Below, in pieces: positions 42,002 through 51,187 of a stretch of 64,000 nucleotides of DNA; the first letter of the stretch is position 1; every line of letters begins with the position of its first letter. Origin of the DNA: Azospirillum melinis (lineage in GTDB: Bacteria > Pseudomonadota > Alphaproteobacteria > Azospirillales > Azospirillaceae); NCBI RefSeq assembly GCF_013340935.1, contig NZ_WHOS01000010.1:1-64000 (forward strand). Reading direction: 5' to 3'. The notes under the pieces are model-generated. The model had not been told where the DNA came from, searched no databases, and saw only the letters and a list, made by a program, of their open reading frames with translations. The position numbers and the translations under genes are program-made.

Positions 42002-42255
42002 GTGTCTTCAAGCTCATAGAGTGTGCCGAAAGTCTGTTGTCACAGGTATCCGATCCCAGGTCAAGCCTTCCAAAGGAAAGATGACCGAATCGCCGTTAAT
42101 TGCCCCACCCCAGGCTCACGCTTCCCCACCCACCGGCTGCCGGCCGGGCGAAAGCGGCACCGAAGTGCCGCTCCGCCCCCCGTCTCCGGCACTCCCGTAC
42201 CGCGACCGGCGGAGCGACTCGGAAGGTTTATGCACGTCCCCCGTGCGCTGCGGTA

Positions 42256-43362
42256 TCAGCCGGCGGGCTGGGCCAGCGCGGGATAGTCGGTGTAGCCGTG
42301 GCGGTCGCCGCCGTAGAAGGTCTTCTGGTCCGGTTCGGCCAGCGGGGCGTCGATACGCAGCCGCTCCACCAGATCGGGGTTGGCGATGAAGGGCCGGCCG
42401 AAGGCGATCATGTCGGCATGACCGTTCGCCGTTGCCTGGATCGCCATGGCGCGGTCATAGACGTTGTTGGCCATGTAGCGGCCCGTGTAGAGCCCGCGCA
42501 GTTCGGCGAGATCGCCGCCGAATCCGGGATGCGGACCGCGGGTCACGCCCTCGATCATGTGCAGATAGGCCAGACCGTAGCCGTTCAGACGACGGATCAC
42601 CGGGCTGAAGGTGCCGACCGGGTCGCTTTCCTGAGCGTCGTTGGCCGGGCTCAGCGGCGACAGACGGATGCCGACGCGGTCGGCCCCGGCCTCCGCCACC
42701 ACGGCGTCCAGCACCTCGAACAGGAAGCGGGCGCGATTCTCGACGGAGCCGCCATAGGCGTCGGTGCGCTTGTTGGTGCCGTCGCGCAGGAACTGGTCGA
42801 TCAGATAGCCGTTGGCAGCATGCACCTCCACCATGTCGAAGCCGGCGGCCAGCGCATTGCGTGTGGCGCGGCGATAATCCTCAACGATCCCCGGCAGTTC
42901 CGACACATCGAGCGCCCGTGGAGTCGGGATGTCCTTGAAGCCGTCGACGGTGAAGGCCTTCATCTCCGGCTTGACCGCCGATGGTGCCACCGGCAGAGCG
43001 CTGCCCGGCTGCAGGTCGGGGTGGGAAATGCGGCCGACATGCCAGAGTTGCAGGCAGATGTGTCCGCCCTTCGCATGGACGGCGTCGGTCACCAGTTTCC
43101 AGCCCGCCACCTGTTCGGCGCTGTGGATGCCAGGGGTGTAGGCATAGCCCTTGCCCTGCGGCGAGATCTGGGTCGCCTCAGCGACGATCAGGCCGGCGGT
43201 GGCGCGTTGGGCATAATACTCGGCGTTCATCGCGGTCGGCACGCCAGTGGCGTTGTCGGTGCGGCTGCGGGTCAGCGGCGCCATGGCGATGCGGTTGGGC
43301 AGGGTGTAGCGCCCGATCGTCACCGGCTGGAACAGGGGGGCCGCGTCCTGGCTGTCCGTCAT
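42256..43362 (-). CDS. Alkene reductase, old yellow enzyme family (NemA-like)
   Basis: A 368-residue FMN-dependent ene-reductase. The barrel begins with LFQPVTIGRYTLPNRIAMAP. The substrate-binding His/Asn pair is EVHAANGYLIDQFL, and GGSVENRARFLFE is the family motif. FGRPFIANPDLVERL near the end binds FMN phosphate. Members reduce activated C=C bonds such as N-ethylmaleimide, or nitro-esters. The start is ATG at 43362 (MTDSQDAAP); the frame opens at 43416. Divergent from the histidine phosphatase gene. Confidence 0.94.
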   Translation of the reverse strand: MTDSQDAAPLFQPVTIGRYTLPNRIAMAPLTRSRTDNATGVPTAMNAEYYAQRATAGLIVAEATQISPQGKGYAYTPGIHSAEQVAGWKLVTDAVHAKGGHICLQLWHVGRISHPDLQPGSALPVAPSAVKPEMKAFTVDGFKDIPTPRALDVSELPGIVEDYRRATRNALAAGFDMVEVHAANGYLIDQFLRDGTNKRTDAYGGSVENRARFLFEVLDAVVAEAGADRVGIRLSPLSPANDAQESDPVGTFSPVIRRLNGYGLAYLHMIEGVTRGPHPGFGGDLAELRGLYTGRYMANNVYDRAMAIQATANGHADMIAFGRPFIANPDLVERLRIDAPLAEPDQKTFYGGDRHGYTDYPALAQPAG

Positions 43363-43559
43363 GTCCGATCCATTCTGTGTGTTTTGGAAACTGGACAGGA
43401 AAGTGTGGCGCGCCATCGGCCTCCGGCAAGGTTCCGCTGCACCGCAGCAGCCCGAAGAGCGGCATGGCTGCCATACCGGGTCGGGCGCCCCGGCGGGACC
43501 TTTCGGGCTCCCCGACGGTTATTCCCGGCAGATTCTCTCAGCAGAAAACGGGACCGCCG

Positions 43560-44324
43560 ATGCAGCACCCCTGGCCCGACCGCCTCTGGATCGTCCGCCA
43601 CGGCGAAAGCGCCGGGAACGTCGCCCGCGACGCCGCCCACGCCGCCGGGCTCAGCCGGATCGACATCGCCGAGCGCGACGTGGACGTTCCGCTCAGCCCG
43701 TTGGGCGAGCGGCAGTCCGACGCGCTCGGCCGCTGGTTCGCCGCCATGCCGGCGGTTGAGCGGCCGGACGTGGTGCTGACCTCGCCCTACCGGCGGGCCA
43801 TGCGCACAGCGGAACGGCTGCACCAGTCGGGCGGAATGCCGGTGCACCCCAACGACTTCGTCGTCGACGAACGGCTACGCGAGAAGGAGTTCGGCGTGCT
43901 CGACCGGCTGACCACCGCCGGCATCCGCCAGGAATTTCCCGAGCAGGCGGAGTTCCGCCGCCTGCTCGGCAAGTTCTATCACCGGCCGCCGGGGGGCGAG
44001 AGCTGGTGCGACGTGATCCTGCGGCTGCGCAGCGCGCTCGACACCGTCAGCCTGCATCACGGCGGTCGGCGGGTGCTGATCGTCGGGCATCAGGTGGTGG
44101 TCCTGTGCCTGCGCTACCTGCTGGAGAACCTGACGGAGGAGGAGATCCTGGCCATCGACGCAGCCGGCGACGTCGCCAACTGCTCCGTCACCGAATACCG
44201 CTTCGACGCCCAGGCGGGCCCTCGCGGCGGACTGCTGCTGCACCGCTACAACTTCGTCGCCCCGCTGGAGGAGGCCGGCGCCCCGGTCACCGCCGAGCCG
44301 GACGCCGCCATCGCCGCCCGCTAA
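43560..44324 (+). CDS. Histidine phosphatase family protein
   Basis: A 254-residue phosphoglycerate-mutase-like phosphatase. The catalytic histidine lies in LWIVRHGESAGN (about residue 14). SPYRRAMRTAE and the second histidine in VLIVGHQVVVLCLRYLL complete the active site. A C-terminal stretch beyond the catalytic core is Ala/Pro-rich. The substrate is unknown. It precedes the NAD(P)HX dehydratase gene by 25 bases, so cotranscription is likely. Confidence 0.9.
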   Translation: MQHPWPDRLWIVRHGESAGNVARDAAHAAGLSRIDIAERDVDVPLSPLGERQSDALGRWFAAMPAVERPDVVLTSPYRRAMRTAERLHQSGGMPVHPNDFVVDERLREKEFGVLDRLTTAGIRQEFPEQAEFRRLLGKFYHRPPGGESWCDVILRLRSALDTVSLHHGGRRVLIVGHQVVVLCLRYLLENLTEEEILAIDAAGDVANCSVTEYRFDAQAGPRGGLLLHRYNFVAPLEEAGAPVTAEPDAAIAAR

Positions 44325-44349
44325 ACCGCCATCCGCCGAGGAGAAGCGA

Positions 44350-45273
44350 TTGGACGCCTCAACCGAGGAAATCCCCGTCACCGCCGAGCTTCTGCGTGGC
44401 ATGCCCCTGCTCCAGCCGGACGGTGACGGCGACAAGGAAACCCGCGGACGGGTGCTTGTGGTGGCCGGCAGCGTTCCGGTTCCGGGCGGCGCCCTGCTCG
44501 CCGGGATCGGCGTGCTACGGGCGGGGGCCGGCAAGTTGCAGATCGCCACCGCAGCAAGCATCGCGCCCCATCTGGGCCTCGCCCTGCCTGAAGCGCTGGT
44601 CGCCGGACTGCCAGAGACCGCCGACGGCGAAATCGCCCCCGACGCGGCCAGGGCGCTGTCCGAGCGGGCCTCGCGCTGCGACACGGTGCTGATCGGTCCG
44701 GGCATGATGAACGAGGCGGCGGTCGCCGACCTGACCGCAGAGCTGCTGACCCATCTCGAGGCGGGCGAGGACGGGCCGTGCTTCGTGCTGGATGCCGGGG
44801 CACTGGCCGGGCTGCGCCGAAACGCGGCGGCTCTGCACCGTCATGAGGGCCGCGTGGTGATCACCCCCCATGCCGGCGAGATGGCCGGGCTGCTCGGCTG
44901 TTCCCGCGATCGGGTGGACGCCGATCCGCTCGGCTGCGCGAGGCAGGCGGCGGACCAGCTGAAGGCGGTGGTGGCGCTGAAGGGAAGCTGCACCCGCATC
45001 GTCGCCCCGGACGGCCGCGCCTGGGCCTACCGCGGCGGCACGGTGGGGCTGGCAACCTCCGGGTCCGGCGACACGCTGGCCGGGATCGTCACCGGCCTGC
45101 TGGCCCGCGGCGCCAGCCCGGAACAGGCCGCAATCTGGGGCGTCTACCTGCATGGCGAGGCCGGCAACCGCCTGACCCGCCGCATCGGCCCGCTGGGCTT
45201 CCTTGCCCGTGAACTGCTGGCGGAGATCCCGGCGGTGATGGCGGCGCTGGCGAGCGAATCGGACGGCCGCTGA
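44350..45273 (+). CDS. nnrD: ADP/ATP-dependent NAD(P)H-hydrate dehydratase
   Basis: A 307-residue ribokinase-like enzyme that repairs the hydrated cofactors NADHX/NADPHX. RGRVLVVAGS, VLIGPGMMNE, VVITPHAGEMAGLLG and TSGSGDTLAGIVTGLLARG are the YjeF C-terminal domain motifs. The epimerase half (NnrE) of the usual bifunctional Nnr protein is absent, so it is a stand-alone dehydratase. The start is TTG at 44350 with GGAG upstream. It follows the histidine phosphatase gene closely. Confidence 0.92.
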   Translation: MDASTEEIPVTAELLRGMPLLQPDGDGDKETRGRVLVVAGSVPVPGGALLAGIGVLRAGAGKLQIATAASIAPHLGLALPEALVAGLPETADGEIAPDAARALSERASRCDTVLIGPGMMNEAAVADLTAELLTHLEAGEDGPCFVLDAGALAGLRRNAAALHRHEGRVVITPHAGEMAGLLGCSRDRVDADPLGCARQAADQLKAVVALKGSCTRIVAPDGRAWAYRGGTVGLATSGSGDTLAGIVTGLLARGASPEQAAIWGVYLHGEAGNRLTRRIGPLGFLARELLAEIPAVMAALASESDGR

Positions 45274-45276
45274 GCT

Positions 45277-46023
45277 TTACCGCACCGGGGCGACAACGCT
45301 GGCAGGGGCCGGGGCTGGAGCCGGCGGCAGGGCCGGGGTGGCCGGGGGCGTCATGCTGCGGCGCGGCTGCGACGGCGCCACATCGGCCGACAAGGCGGCG
45401 TCGCGGTCGCGGCAGCGGTCGACCACCTTCTGGCCACAGGCGACGAAGCCCAGATCCTTGTTCAGGCAGACGCGCACCTCAGACACGTCGCGGCGGGAGC
45501 AGATGACCGCCACCCCTTCCGCCGTCAGGCCGGGATTGGCATCGAGGAACAGCCGCTCCACCTGGGTTGCCGGCACGGTCGGGCCGGGCGTTTTGATCGT
45601 CTCGGGGATCGTCACCTTGGCGGCTGCGGCGCGCAGCTTGGCGAAATAGTCGGTCGCGGTCAGGCCGGAGCAGGTCCCGTGCTTGCGCCATTCATGCATC
45701 ATCAGGCCGACGCTTGGCATCACCGGCATGGTCTGGTCCACCACCGTCTTGGGCAGGTTGCGGTCGCGGGTGCAGGTGGCGGGATAGCTGCCGTCATTGT
45801 ACTGCGGCCACAGGCCATGGACGACGAAGCCGTATTTCCGGTCGCCGCACTGGTCGGGATCGGGACCGTTCTTATCGCGGGCGCAGTAGGTCGGCGTCCA
45901 GGACAGCGACAGGATGTAGTAATCGAAGCTCCCCGGCTCCGCCCGCCTCTGCGCCCAGGAGGGGCTTGCGGTGAACAGTCCGGCAACCAGAACGGATAGA
46001 ATGGCAGCGACGGCGCTTCTCAT
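45277..46023 (-). CDS. Ribonuclease T2 family protein
   Basis: A 248-residue secreted endoribonuclease. A signal peptide of about 25 residues ends SPSWAQ. The two catalytic segments are both present: CAS-1 as VVHGLWPQY and CAS-2 as [11 protein letters not shown], each with its histidine. The C-terminal 40 residues are Ala/Pro-rich. It would act on extracellular or periplasmic RNA. Start is ATG at 46023 behind a GGGGGAAGA-type site. Divergent from aat. Confidence 0.94.
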   Translation of the reverse strand: MRSAVAAILSVLVAGLFTASPSWAQRRAEPGSFDYYILSLSWTPTYCARDKNGPDPDQCGDRKYGFVVHGLWPQYNDGSYPATCTRDRNLPKTVVDQTMPVMPSVGLMMHEWRKHGTCSGLTATDYFAKLRAAAAKVTIPETIKTPGPTVPATQVERLFLDANPGLTAEGVAVICSRRDVSEVRVCLNKDLGFVACGQKVVDRCRDRDAALSADVAPSQPRRSMTPPATPALPPAPAPAPASVVAPVR

Positions 46024-46164
46024 GACGGTCTTCCCCCAGGACTATGCTTCCCTGCGTTGCATACCATGGAAGGATGTTTCTGTCGCGGGGTCTCGACACC
46101 GGCATCACCCGGCCAAATCTCACTGTGCCGAACGTTTGCGCGTTCCGTCCCAGCAGAGGGTATA

Positions 46165-46827
46165 GTGACCGGCATGTTCACCCTGTCCGCCCCGATTCTG
46201 CTGCGCGCCTATGCCGCCGGCATCTTCCCGATGGCCGAAAGCGCCGAATCGCGGGAGCTTCACTGGTTCGATCCGGAACGCCGCGGCATCCTGCCGCTGG
46301 ACGGCTTCCATGTGGCGCGCAGCCTGCGCAAGACGCTGCGGCGCTGTCCGTTCGAGCTTCGCTTCGACAGCGCCTTTCGCGCGGTGATCGAGGGTTGCGC
46401 CGAAGCGACGGAAGAACGGCCGAAGACCTGGATTAACGACGACATCGTCCGTCTCTACGGCGATCTGTTCGACGCCGGCTTCGCCCACAGCGTTGAATGC
46501 TGGCGCGACGGCCGGCTGGTCGGCGGGCTGTACGGGGTGGCGATCGGCGGCGCCTATTTCGGCGAGAGCATGTTCAGTCGTGAGACCGGGGCCAGCAAGG
46601 TGGCGCTGGTCCATCTGGTCGCCCGGCTGCGCGCCGCCGGCTTCGCCCTGCTCGACACCCAGTTCGTGACCGAGCATCTCAGCCGGTTCGGCGCCGTCGA
46701 GATCCCGCGCAACGAATACCGCCGCCGCCTCGCCGCGGCGATGGAGCGCAAGACCGACTTCCGCGGCGTCGACCAGCAGGCGGCGCTGGCCGAGCTGCTC
46801 GAGTCGGCAGCAGCGCCGCCCGGCTGA
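46165..46827 (+). CDS. aat: Leucyl/phenylalanyl-tRNA--protein transferase
   Basis: A 220-residue enzyme that adds Leu or Phe to N-terminal Lys/Arg of proteins, marking them for ClpAP through the N-degron pathway. Family motifs are [51 protein letters not shown] and [16 protein letters not shown]. The frame opens at 46057, but GTG at 46165 has GAGG five bases upstream and matches the usual N-terminus. ATG 46174 is an alternative three codons later. Confidence 0.95.
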   Translation: MTGMFTLSAPILLRAYAAGIFPMAESAESRELHWFDPERRGILPLDGFHVARSLRKTLRRCPFELRFDSAFRAVIEGCAEATEERPKTWINDDIVRLYGDLFDAGFAHSVECWRDGRLVGGLYGVAIGGAYFGESMFSRETGASKVALVHLVARLRAAGFALLDTQFVTEHLSRFGAVEIPRNEYRRRLAAAMERKTDFRGVDQQAALAELLESAAAPPG

Positions 46828-46974
46828 AGCGACCGGCTGAACGGGGCTCCTGCCACCGGGGGTCATGCCCGGAAGCGCCGCCCCGCGGCCCCGCTCTACC
46901 ACCCCCGATCCGTTGTGCGTCGCAACGGGGACAGCCATCCTCCGCGCATCCATCGCCATGGCTGGAAGGCGCCC

Positions 46975-48549
46975 ATGCGCTTCTGGAACGCATCCTGGAT
47001 TTCGCCTGCCCTGATCAATGTCCTGACGATCATCCTGGCAGGAGTCCTGATCGGCGCACCGTTGCTGGTGCTGAACGGCTTTCCGCTGACCTTCGACGAC
47101 ACGCCGGGCTATCTGGAGCCGGCCTTCAACATCCTGCACCGGGCGGCCCAGCCCGCCTGGACGCCACCGCCGGACCTGTCTCCGCACGGCCTTCCATCGT
47201 CCAACATCTTCTTCCTGCGGCCCTTCGGCTACATGCTGTTCCTGCTACCCTTCGCCGGTGGCTGGGGCGTCTGGCTGATCCCGCTCGCCCAGGGCATCCT
47301 GGCGGCGGCGGTCCTGCGCGCAGCCCTGACCGCTGCGGGAGCACCAGAGCGGCCGGGGCTGTTCCTCGGCATCGCCGCGGTGCTGGGGCTGACCACCAGC
47401 CTGTCGCTGCACGCCGCGACGATCATGCCGGACTTCCTGACCGGGCTGGCGATCCTGCTTGTCTATGTCGTCGTCGTCCGCTGGCCTGCCCTGACCGCCG
47501 TTCAGCGGCTGCTGACCGTTGCGGCGCTTACCGGAACGATCGTCTCCCATCTCAGCCATCTGGCGATCCTGGGCGGGATAATCGTCCTGCTCGGACTTTG
47601 GGCCCTGTGGCACGACCGCGCGATGCTGCGGTCGCTGGCCTGGGGGGTGCTGCTGCCGATGGTGCTGGCGGCCGGGCTGCTGACCGGCTCCAACCTGCTG
47701 ACCGCCGGCCGGCCGGTGCTGTCCGAAAGCTCGCCCGTCTTCCTGCTCGCCCGGCTGATCGGCGACGGTCCGGCGCGCGACTATCTGGCAGAGGCCTGCC
47801 GCAGCCGCGATTACCTGCTGTGCGGCAGCCTGGACAGCCTGGACCGCAGCGCGCCCGGCTACGTCACCTCCGACTATTTCCTTTGGCATCCCGACGGCGC
47901 CCGCCGCCGCTTCGGCGACCAGCCCCGCTTCGTGGCGGAGGCGGCCGAGATCGCCCACAACACCATCGCCAGCCGCCCGGCCGCGGTCGCCGCGCATGGG
48001 CTGGCGAATGCAGCCGGCCAGTTCGTCGAGTTCCAGCCCGACGACACCCTCAACGACCCGGTCAAGCCGCTGACCCGCCGCCTGTTCAGCCGTTTCCCGG
48101 CATCGGTCTATGGCGCTTTCGACCGGTCGCTGCAAACGCAGCAGCGTTTTCCCCGCGATGGGCTGGCGCTGGTCCAGGATCTGTCGCTGTCGCTCGGCAT
48201 TCTTGGGCTGGCCGCGCTGGGGCTGGGGCGCTGGCGACGGGTCGACGGGCGGGTGTGGATGCTGATTCTGGTGATCGGCATGGGGCTGACGCTGAACGCC
48301 GTCGTCACCGGCGGGCTGTCTGCCGTCCATGACCGCTATCAGAACCGCGTGATCTGGCTCGTGCCCTTCGCAGCATTGGTTCTGCTGGCGACGGCCCGCA
48401 GCCGCGACCTCCTGCCTGCCGGCCGGACGGGGCGCACCGGATCGGGTCAGCCGACCGGGTGGAACACGCCGCCGGGCATGGGCACCGGCACCCCGGTGGT
48501 CGCCGGCAGGCTGAGCGGCAGCCCCAGCCTGCTGCGCACGGCGAGATAG
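46975..48549 (+). CDS. Multi-pass membrane protein of unknown function
   Basis: A 524-residue protein with about ten predicted hydrophobic helices. Examples are INVLTIILAGVLIGAPLLVL near the start, LLTVAALTGTIVSHLSHL, and paired helices near 420-480. FDDTPGYL near residue 36 in a loop is reminiscent of GT-C type membrane glycosyltransferases, but I cannot confirm that family. The start is ATG at 46975 with GGAAGG upstream. Its last 103 bases overlap the 3' end of anmK on the other strand. The C-terminal tail (after about 485) is Gly/Thr-rich and lies in the overlap. Confidence 0.75.
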   Translation: MRFWNASWISPALINVLTIILAGVLIGAPLLVLNGFPLTFDDTPGYLEPAFNILHRAAQPAWTPPPDLSPHGLPSSNIFFLRPFGYMLFLLPFAGGWGVWLIPLAQGILAAAVLRAALTAAGAPERPGLFLGIAAVLGLTTSLSLHAATIMPDFLTGLAILLVYVVVVRWPALTAVQRLLTVAALTGTIVSHLSHLAILGGIIVLLGLWALWHDRAMLRSLAWGVLLPMVLAAGLLTGSNLLTAGRPVLSESSPVFLLARLIGDGPARDYLAEACRSRDYLLCGSLDSLDRSAPGYVTSDYFLWHPDGARRRFGDQPRFVAEAAEIAHNTIASRPAAVAAHGLANAAGQFVEFQPDDTLNDPVKPLTRRLFSRFPASVYGAFDRSLQTQQRFPRDGLALVQDLSLSLGILGLAALGLGRWRRVDGRVWMLILVIGMGLTLNAVVTGGLSAVHDRYQNRVIWLVPFAALVLLATARSRDLLPAGRTGRTGSGQPTGWNTPPGMGTGTPVVAGRLSGSPSLLRTAR

Positions 48550-49559
48550 CCGAAGGCCTGCGCCTCCAGTGCATCGCCATCCCAGCCGACGGTGTCGGCC
48601 GGCAAGACGGGCACGCCCAGCCGGGCGGCCAGCATCGCCATCAGCGTGGCGTTGTGGCGCCCGCCGCCGCAGACCAGCCAGCGCACGGGCGGCGCCGGCA
48701 AATGGGGCACGACGGAGGCGACCGATGCGGCGGTGAAGGCAGTCAGGGTGGCCGCACCGTCCTGCGGCGACAATGCCGCCACCGGCGCCGGGTCGAAGGC
48801 GTCACGGTCCAGCGACTTGGGCGCCGGGCGGCCGAAATAGGGATGGGCCATGAACGCCGCCAGCGCCACGTCGTCCACTTGACCCGCCGCCGCCAGCGCG
48901 CCGCCGGCATCGAAGCGGCCAAGCCCATGGCGCAGCACCCAGTCGTCGATCAGGGCATTGCCCGGCCCGGTGTCACAGGCGACCACATCGGCTTCCCCCT
49001 CCTGCGGGTCGGAACCGATCCAGCTGACGTTGGCGACGCCGCCGATGTTGAGGACGGCGAGCGGGCGCGGCAACCCATGGGCCAGTGCCCGGTGGAACAG
49101 CGGAACCAGCGGCGCCCCCTGCCCGCCCGCGGCGACGTCGGCGCTGCGCAAATCGTTGACCACGGCGATGCCGGTCGCCGCAGCCAGACGGGCACCGTCG
49201 CCGATCTGGCAGGTCAGGCGCCGGTCCGGATCATGATGGATGGTGTGGCCGTGGAAGCCGATCAGTTCGACCTCCGCCGCGGCGACACCCGCCTTGTCGA
49301 GCAGGCGGCGCACCGCGTCGGCATGGGCATCGGTCAGGTCGCGCTCGACATCCGCCACCGGCCCGCCGCTGACATCGCTTTTGCCGAGGCAGCCGCGCAG
49401 TTGGGTCCGGAAGCCGTCATCATAGGGGACGGTCAGGAAGTCCAGCGCCTCCACCCGGTCGCGGCCGTCGGTGCGCAGCAGAGCGGCGTCGATGCCATCC
49501 ATCGACGTGCCGCTCATCAGGCCGACGACCGTGCGCAGCCCCTCCTTCGCTTCCATCAT
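48447..49559 (-). CDS. anmK: Anhydro-N-acetylmuramic acid kinase
   Basis: A 370-residue sugar kinase that converts 1,6-anhydro-N-acetylmuramic acid from cell-wall turnover to MurNAc-6-phosphate. The ATP-binding start is VVGLMSGTSMDGIDAALL. GFHGHTIHHDP, NIGGVANVSWI, ACDTGPGNALID and VCGGGRHNATLM are family motifs. Length is normal. The 3' end overlaps the membrane-protein gene on the opposite strand by 103 bases. Confidence 0.96.
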   Translation of the reverse strand: MMEAKEGLRTVVGLMSGTSMDGIDAALLRTDGRDRVEALDFLTVPYDDGFRTQLRGCLGKSDVSGGPVADVERDLTDAHADAVRRLLDKAGVAAAEVELIGFHGHTIHHDPDRRLTCQIGDGARLAAATGIAVVNDLRSADVAAGGQGAPLVPLFHRALAHGLPRPLAVLNIGGVANVSWIGSDPQEGEADVVACDTGPGNALIDDWVLRHGLGRFDAGGALAAAGQVDDVALAAFMAHPYFGRPAPKSLDRDAFDPAPVAALSPQDGAATLTAFTAASVASVVPHLPAPPVRWLVCGGGRHNATLMAMLAARLGVPVLPADTVGWDGDALEAQAFGYLAVRSRLGLPLSLPATTGVPVPMPGGVFHPVG

Positions 49560-49598
49560 CCACTCCGCATCCCCTGTGGCGATGCGGGGCAGTCTAGC

Positions 49599-50462
49599 TC
49601 AGCTGAGCCAGAGCTGCAGCATCAGCCGCTCGCGGCTGGCCGGCGGGGTGGCGCGGTGGTAGCAGGAGGTGTCCTCCAGGAAACCGGTGCCGGCCGGCCC
49701 CTCCACCACCAGGATGCGGTCGCGGTCGAAGTGGGTGAAGAGCTGCTCGTCGCGGACGTTCGCCGAGCCCATCAGCATGCGCAGCGACTTGCCGTGATGG
49801 CTGCCGCGGACCAGCGCATGCTCCCCGGCACCCGGCCCGACATCGGTCAGGTAGAACTGCGCCGAACAGAAATGGAAGTCGTGGACGTCGAAATGCCAGT
49901 CGATGGTCTGGCCCAGCTGGCGGCGCTCGTCGTCGGTGGCGTCGGTGACGAAGCTCCAGAACAGGCGCGGGATGATCTTGGTCGCGGGGAAGCCCAGGAA
50001 CTTGCCGGCACACTCCATCAGCAGCGGATCGCGGCAGACCCGGCGCACCGCCGGACAGTCCAGCGGATCGGGGACGATGCCCATCACCGCGGGCGACCCA
50101 TCCTCCAGCCGGCCCTTGCGGACGTCGTGGCGATAGAACACGCGGTCGTCGCGCAGCCGCCGCTGCAGGGGGGAGTGGGTGGCGAACTCCACCATTTCCT
50201 CGACCATCGACCAGGGCAGGTCGAAACCGAGCGCGATCGAGTCGCGACGCAGGTCGCCCAGCGCGCGCTCCACCGTCTGGCCAGCGAACAGGGTGGCCGG
50301 CAGCGGAGGCAAGGCGATGGGCGGGCCGGCCGGCGCCCGCTGGCGCGACCGGGGGGACAGGCGGCGCAGGGCACTGTAGCCGCGCCGGACCGACTCGAAG
50401 CGGCCCAGCGCATAGTGAAGCTCTCCGGCGACGAGGCGCCGGGCTATGTTCGCAACGTTCAT
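49599..50462 (-). CDS. PhyH-like Fe(II)/2-oxoglutarate dioxygenase family protein
   Basis: A 287-residue protein resembling the phytanoyl-CoA dioxygenase family. The likely HxD iron motif lies in DWHFDVHDFHFC (about residue 185), and a distal His and 2-oxoglutarate-binding Arg lie in YHRATPPASRERLML. VGPGAGEHALVRGSHHG resembles the family region between them. The substrate is unknown. The first 60 residues are basic and unassigned. Start is taken at ATG 50462 (MNVANIARR); the frame opens at 50594. Confidence 0.78.
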   Translation of the reverse strand: MNVANIARRLVAGELHYALGRFESVRRGYSALRRLSPRSRQRAPAGPPIALPPLPATLFAGQTVERALGDLRRDSIALGFDLPWSMVEEMVEFATHSPLQRRLRDDRVFYRHDVRKGRLEDGSPAVMGIVPDPLDCPAVRRVCRDPLLMECAGKFLGFPATKIIPRLFWSFVTDATDDERRQLGQTIDWHFDVHDFHFCSAQFYLTDVGPGAGEHALVRGSHHGKSLRMLMGSANVRDEQLFTHFDRDRILVVEGPAGTGFLEDTSCYHRATPPASRERLMLQLWLS

Positions 50463-50644
50463 GGCATGTGCATCCCTGGGGGCAGCCGAAGGACCAAAAC
50501 CGCGGTGGGCTGCGCGGCCTCTGGTGCCGGAATGCACGAAGTGTAGGCAGGTTTGGGGCGATTCTAAAAATACCCTTGTGGCGTACGCCCACACGCCGGA
50601 GGAATAGCCGAGCCGGCGGAGCGTCTTCCCCTACGGTCCACACC

Positions 50645-50672
50645 GGGAGAAAAAGGCGCTCCGCCCTCCCGC
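50645..50672 (-). terminator. Possible terminator of bcp
   Basis: On the minus strand, GGGAG...GGCG-GAG-CGCC is followed by TTTTTCTCCC. The short inner stem and five Ts lie just after the bcp stop. The stem is weak, so this is tentative. Confidence 0.4.
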
Positions 50673-50678
50673 TTAAGG

Positions 50679-51143
50679 TTAGAGCGCTTGCACGGCCTTC
50701 AGAACCGCGGCGACATGGCCGGTGACCTTCACCTTGCGCCAGACGTTGCGCACCACGCCGTCCTTGTCGATCAGGAAGGTGGCGCGGTCGATGCCCATGT
50801 ACTTGCGGCCGTACATGCTCTTCTCGACCCAGGTGCCATAGGCCTCGCAGACGGCGCCGTCGGTGTCCGACGCCAGCGTGAAGGTCAGTTCATGCTTCGC
50901 CTTGAACTTGTCGTGGCTGGCGACACTGTCCTTGGACACGCCGACCACCACCGCATCGATGGCGGAAAAGTCGGGCAGCTGGTCGCGGAAGCCGCAGGCT
51001 TCCGAGGTGCAGCCCGACGTGTCGTCCTTCGGGTAGAAATACAGAACCACCGGCTTGCCGCGCAGGGCCGACAGCGTGACGCTGCCCCCGCCGTCGGTCG
51101 GCATGGTGAAATCCGGGGCGGGCGATCCGACGTCTACGGTCAT
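50679..51143 (-). CDS. bcp: Thioredoxin-dependent peroxiredoxin (Bcp/PrxQ type)
   Basis: A 154-residue peroxiredoxin reducing hydrogen peroxide and organic hydroperoxides with thioredoxin. The active site is PKDDTSGCTSEACGFRD, with the peroxidatic Cys in GCTSE and the resolving Cys five residues later, typical of atypical 2-Cys BCP. VVGVSKDS and RATFLIDKDG follow. It lies 44 bases after glnE on the same strand, a common adjacency in this group. Confidence 0.96.
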   Translation of the reverse strand: MTVDVGSPAPDFTMPTDGGGSVTLSALRGKPVVLYFYPKDDTSGCTSEACGFRDQLPDFSAIDAVVVGVSKDSVASHDKFKAKHELTFTLASDTDGAVCEAYGTWVEKSMYGRKYMGIDRATFLIDKDGVVRNVWRKVKVTGHVAAVLKAVQAL

Positions 51144-51187
51144 GGCTGCTTGACTATCCTTCTTCTTGCCGGCCGGGAAACGGGTTC

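Noticed and set aside
48459-50546. Open frame antisense to anmK and the PhyH-like gene
   Set aside because: Spans two recognised genes and shows no protein-like motifs.
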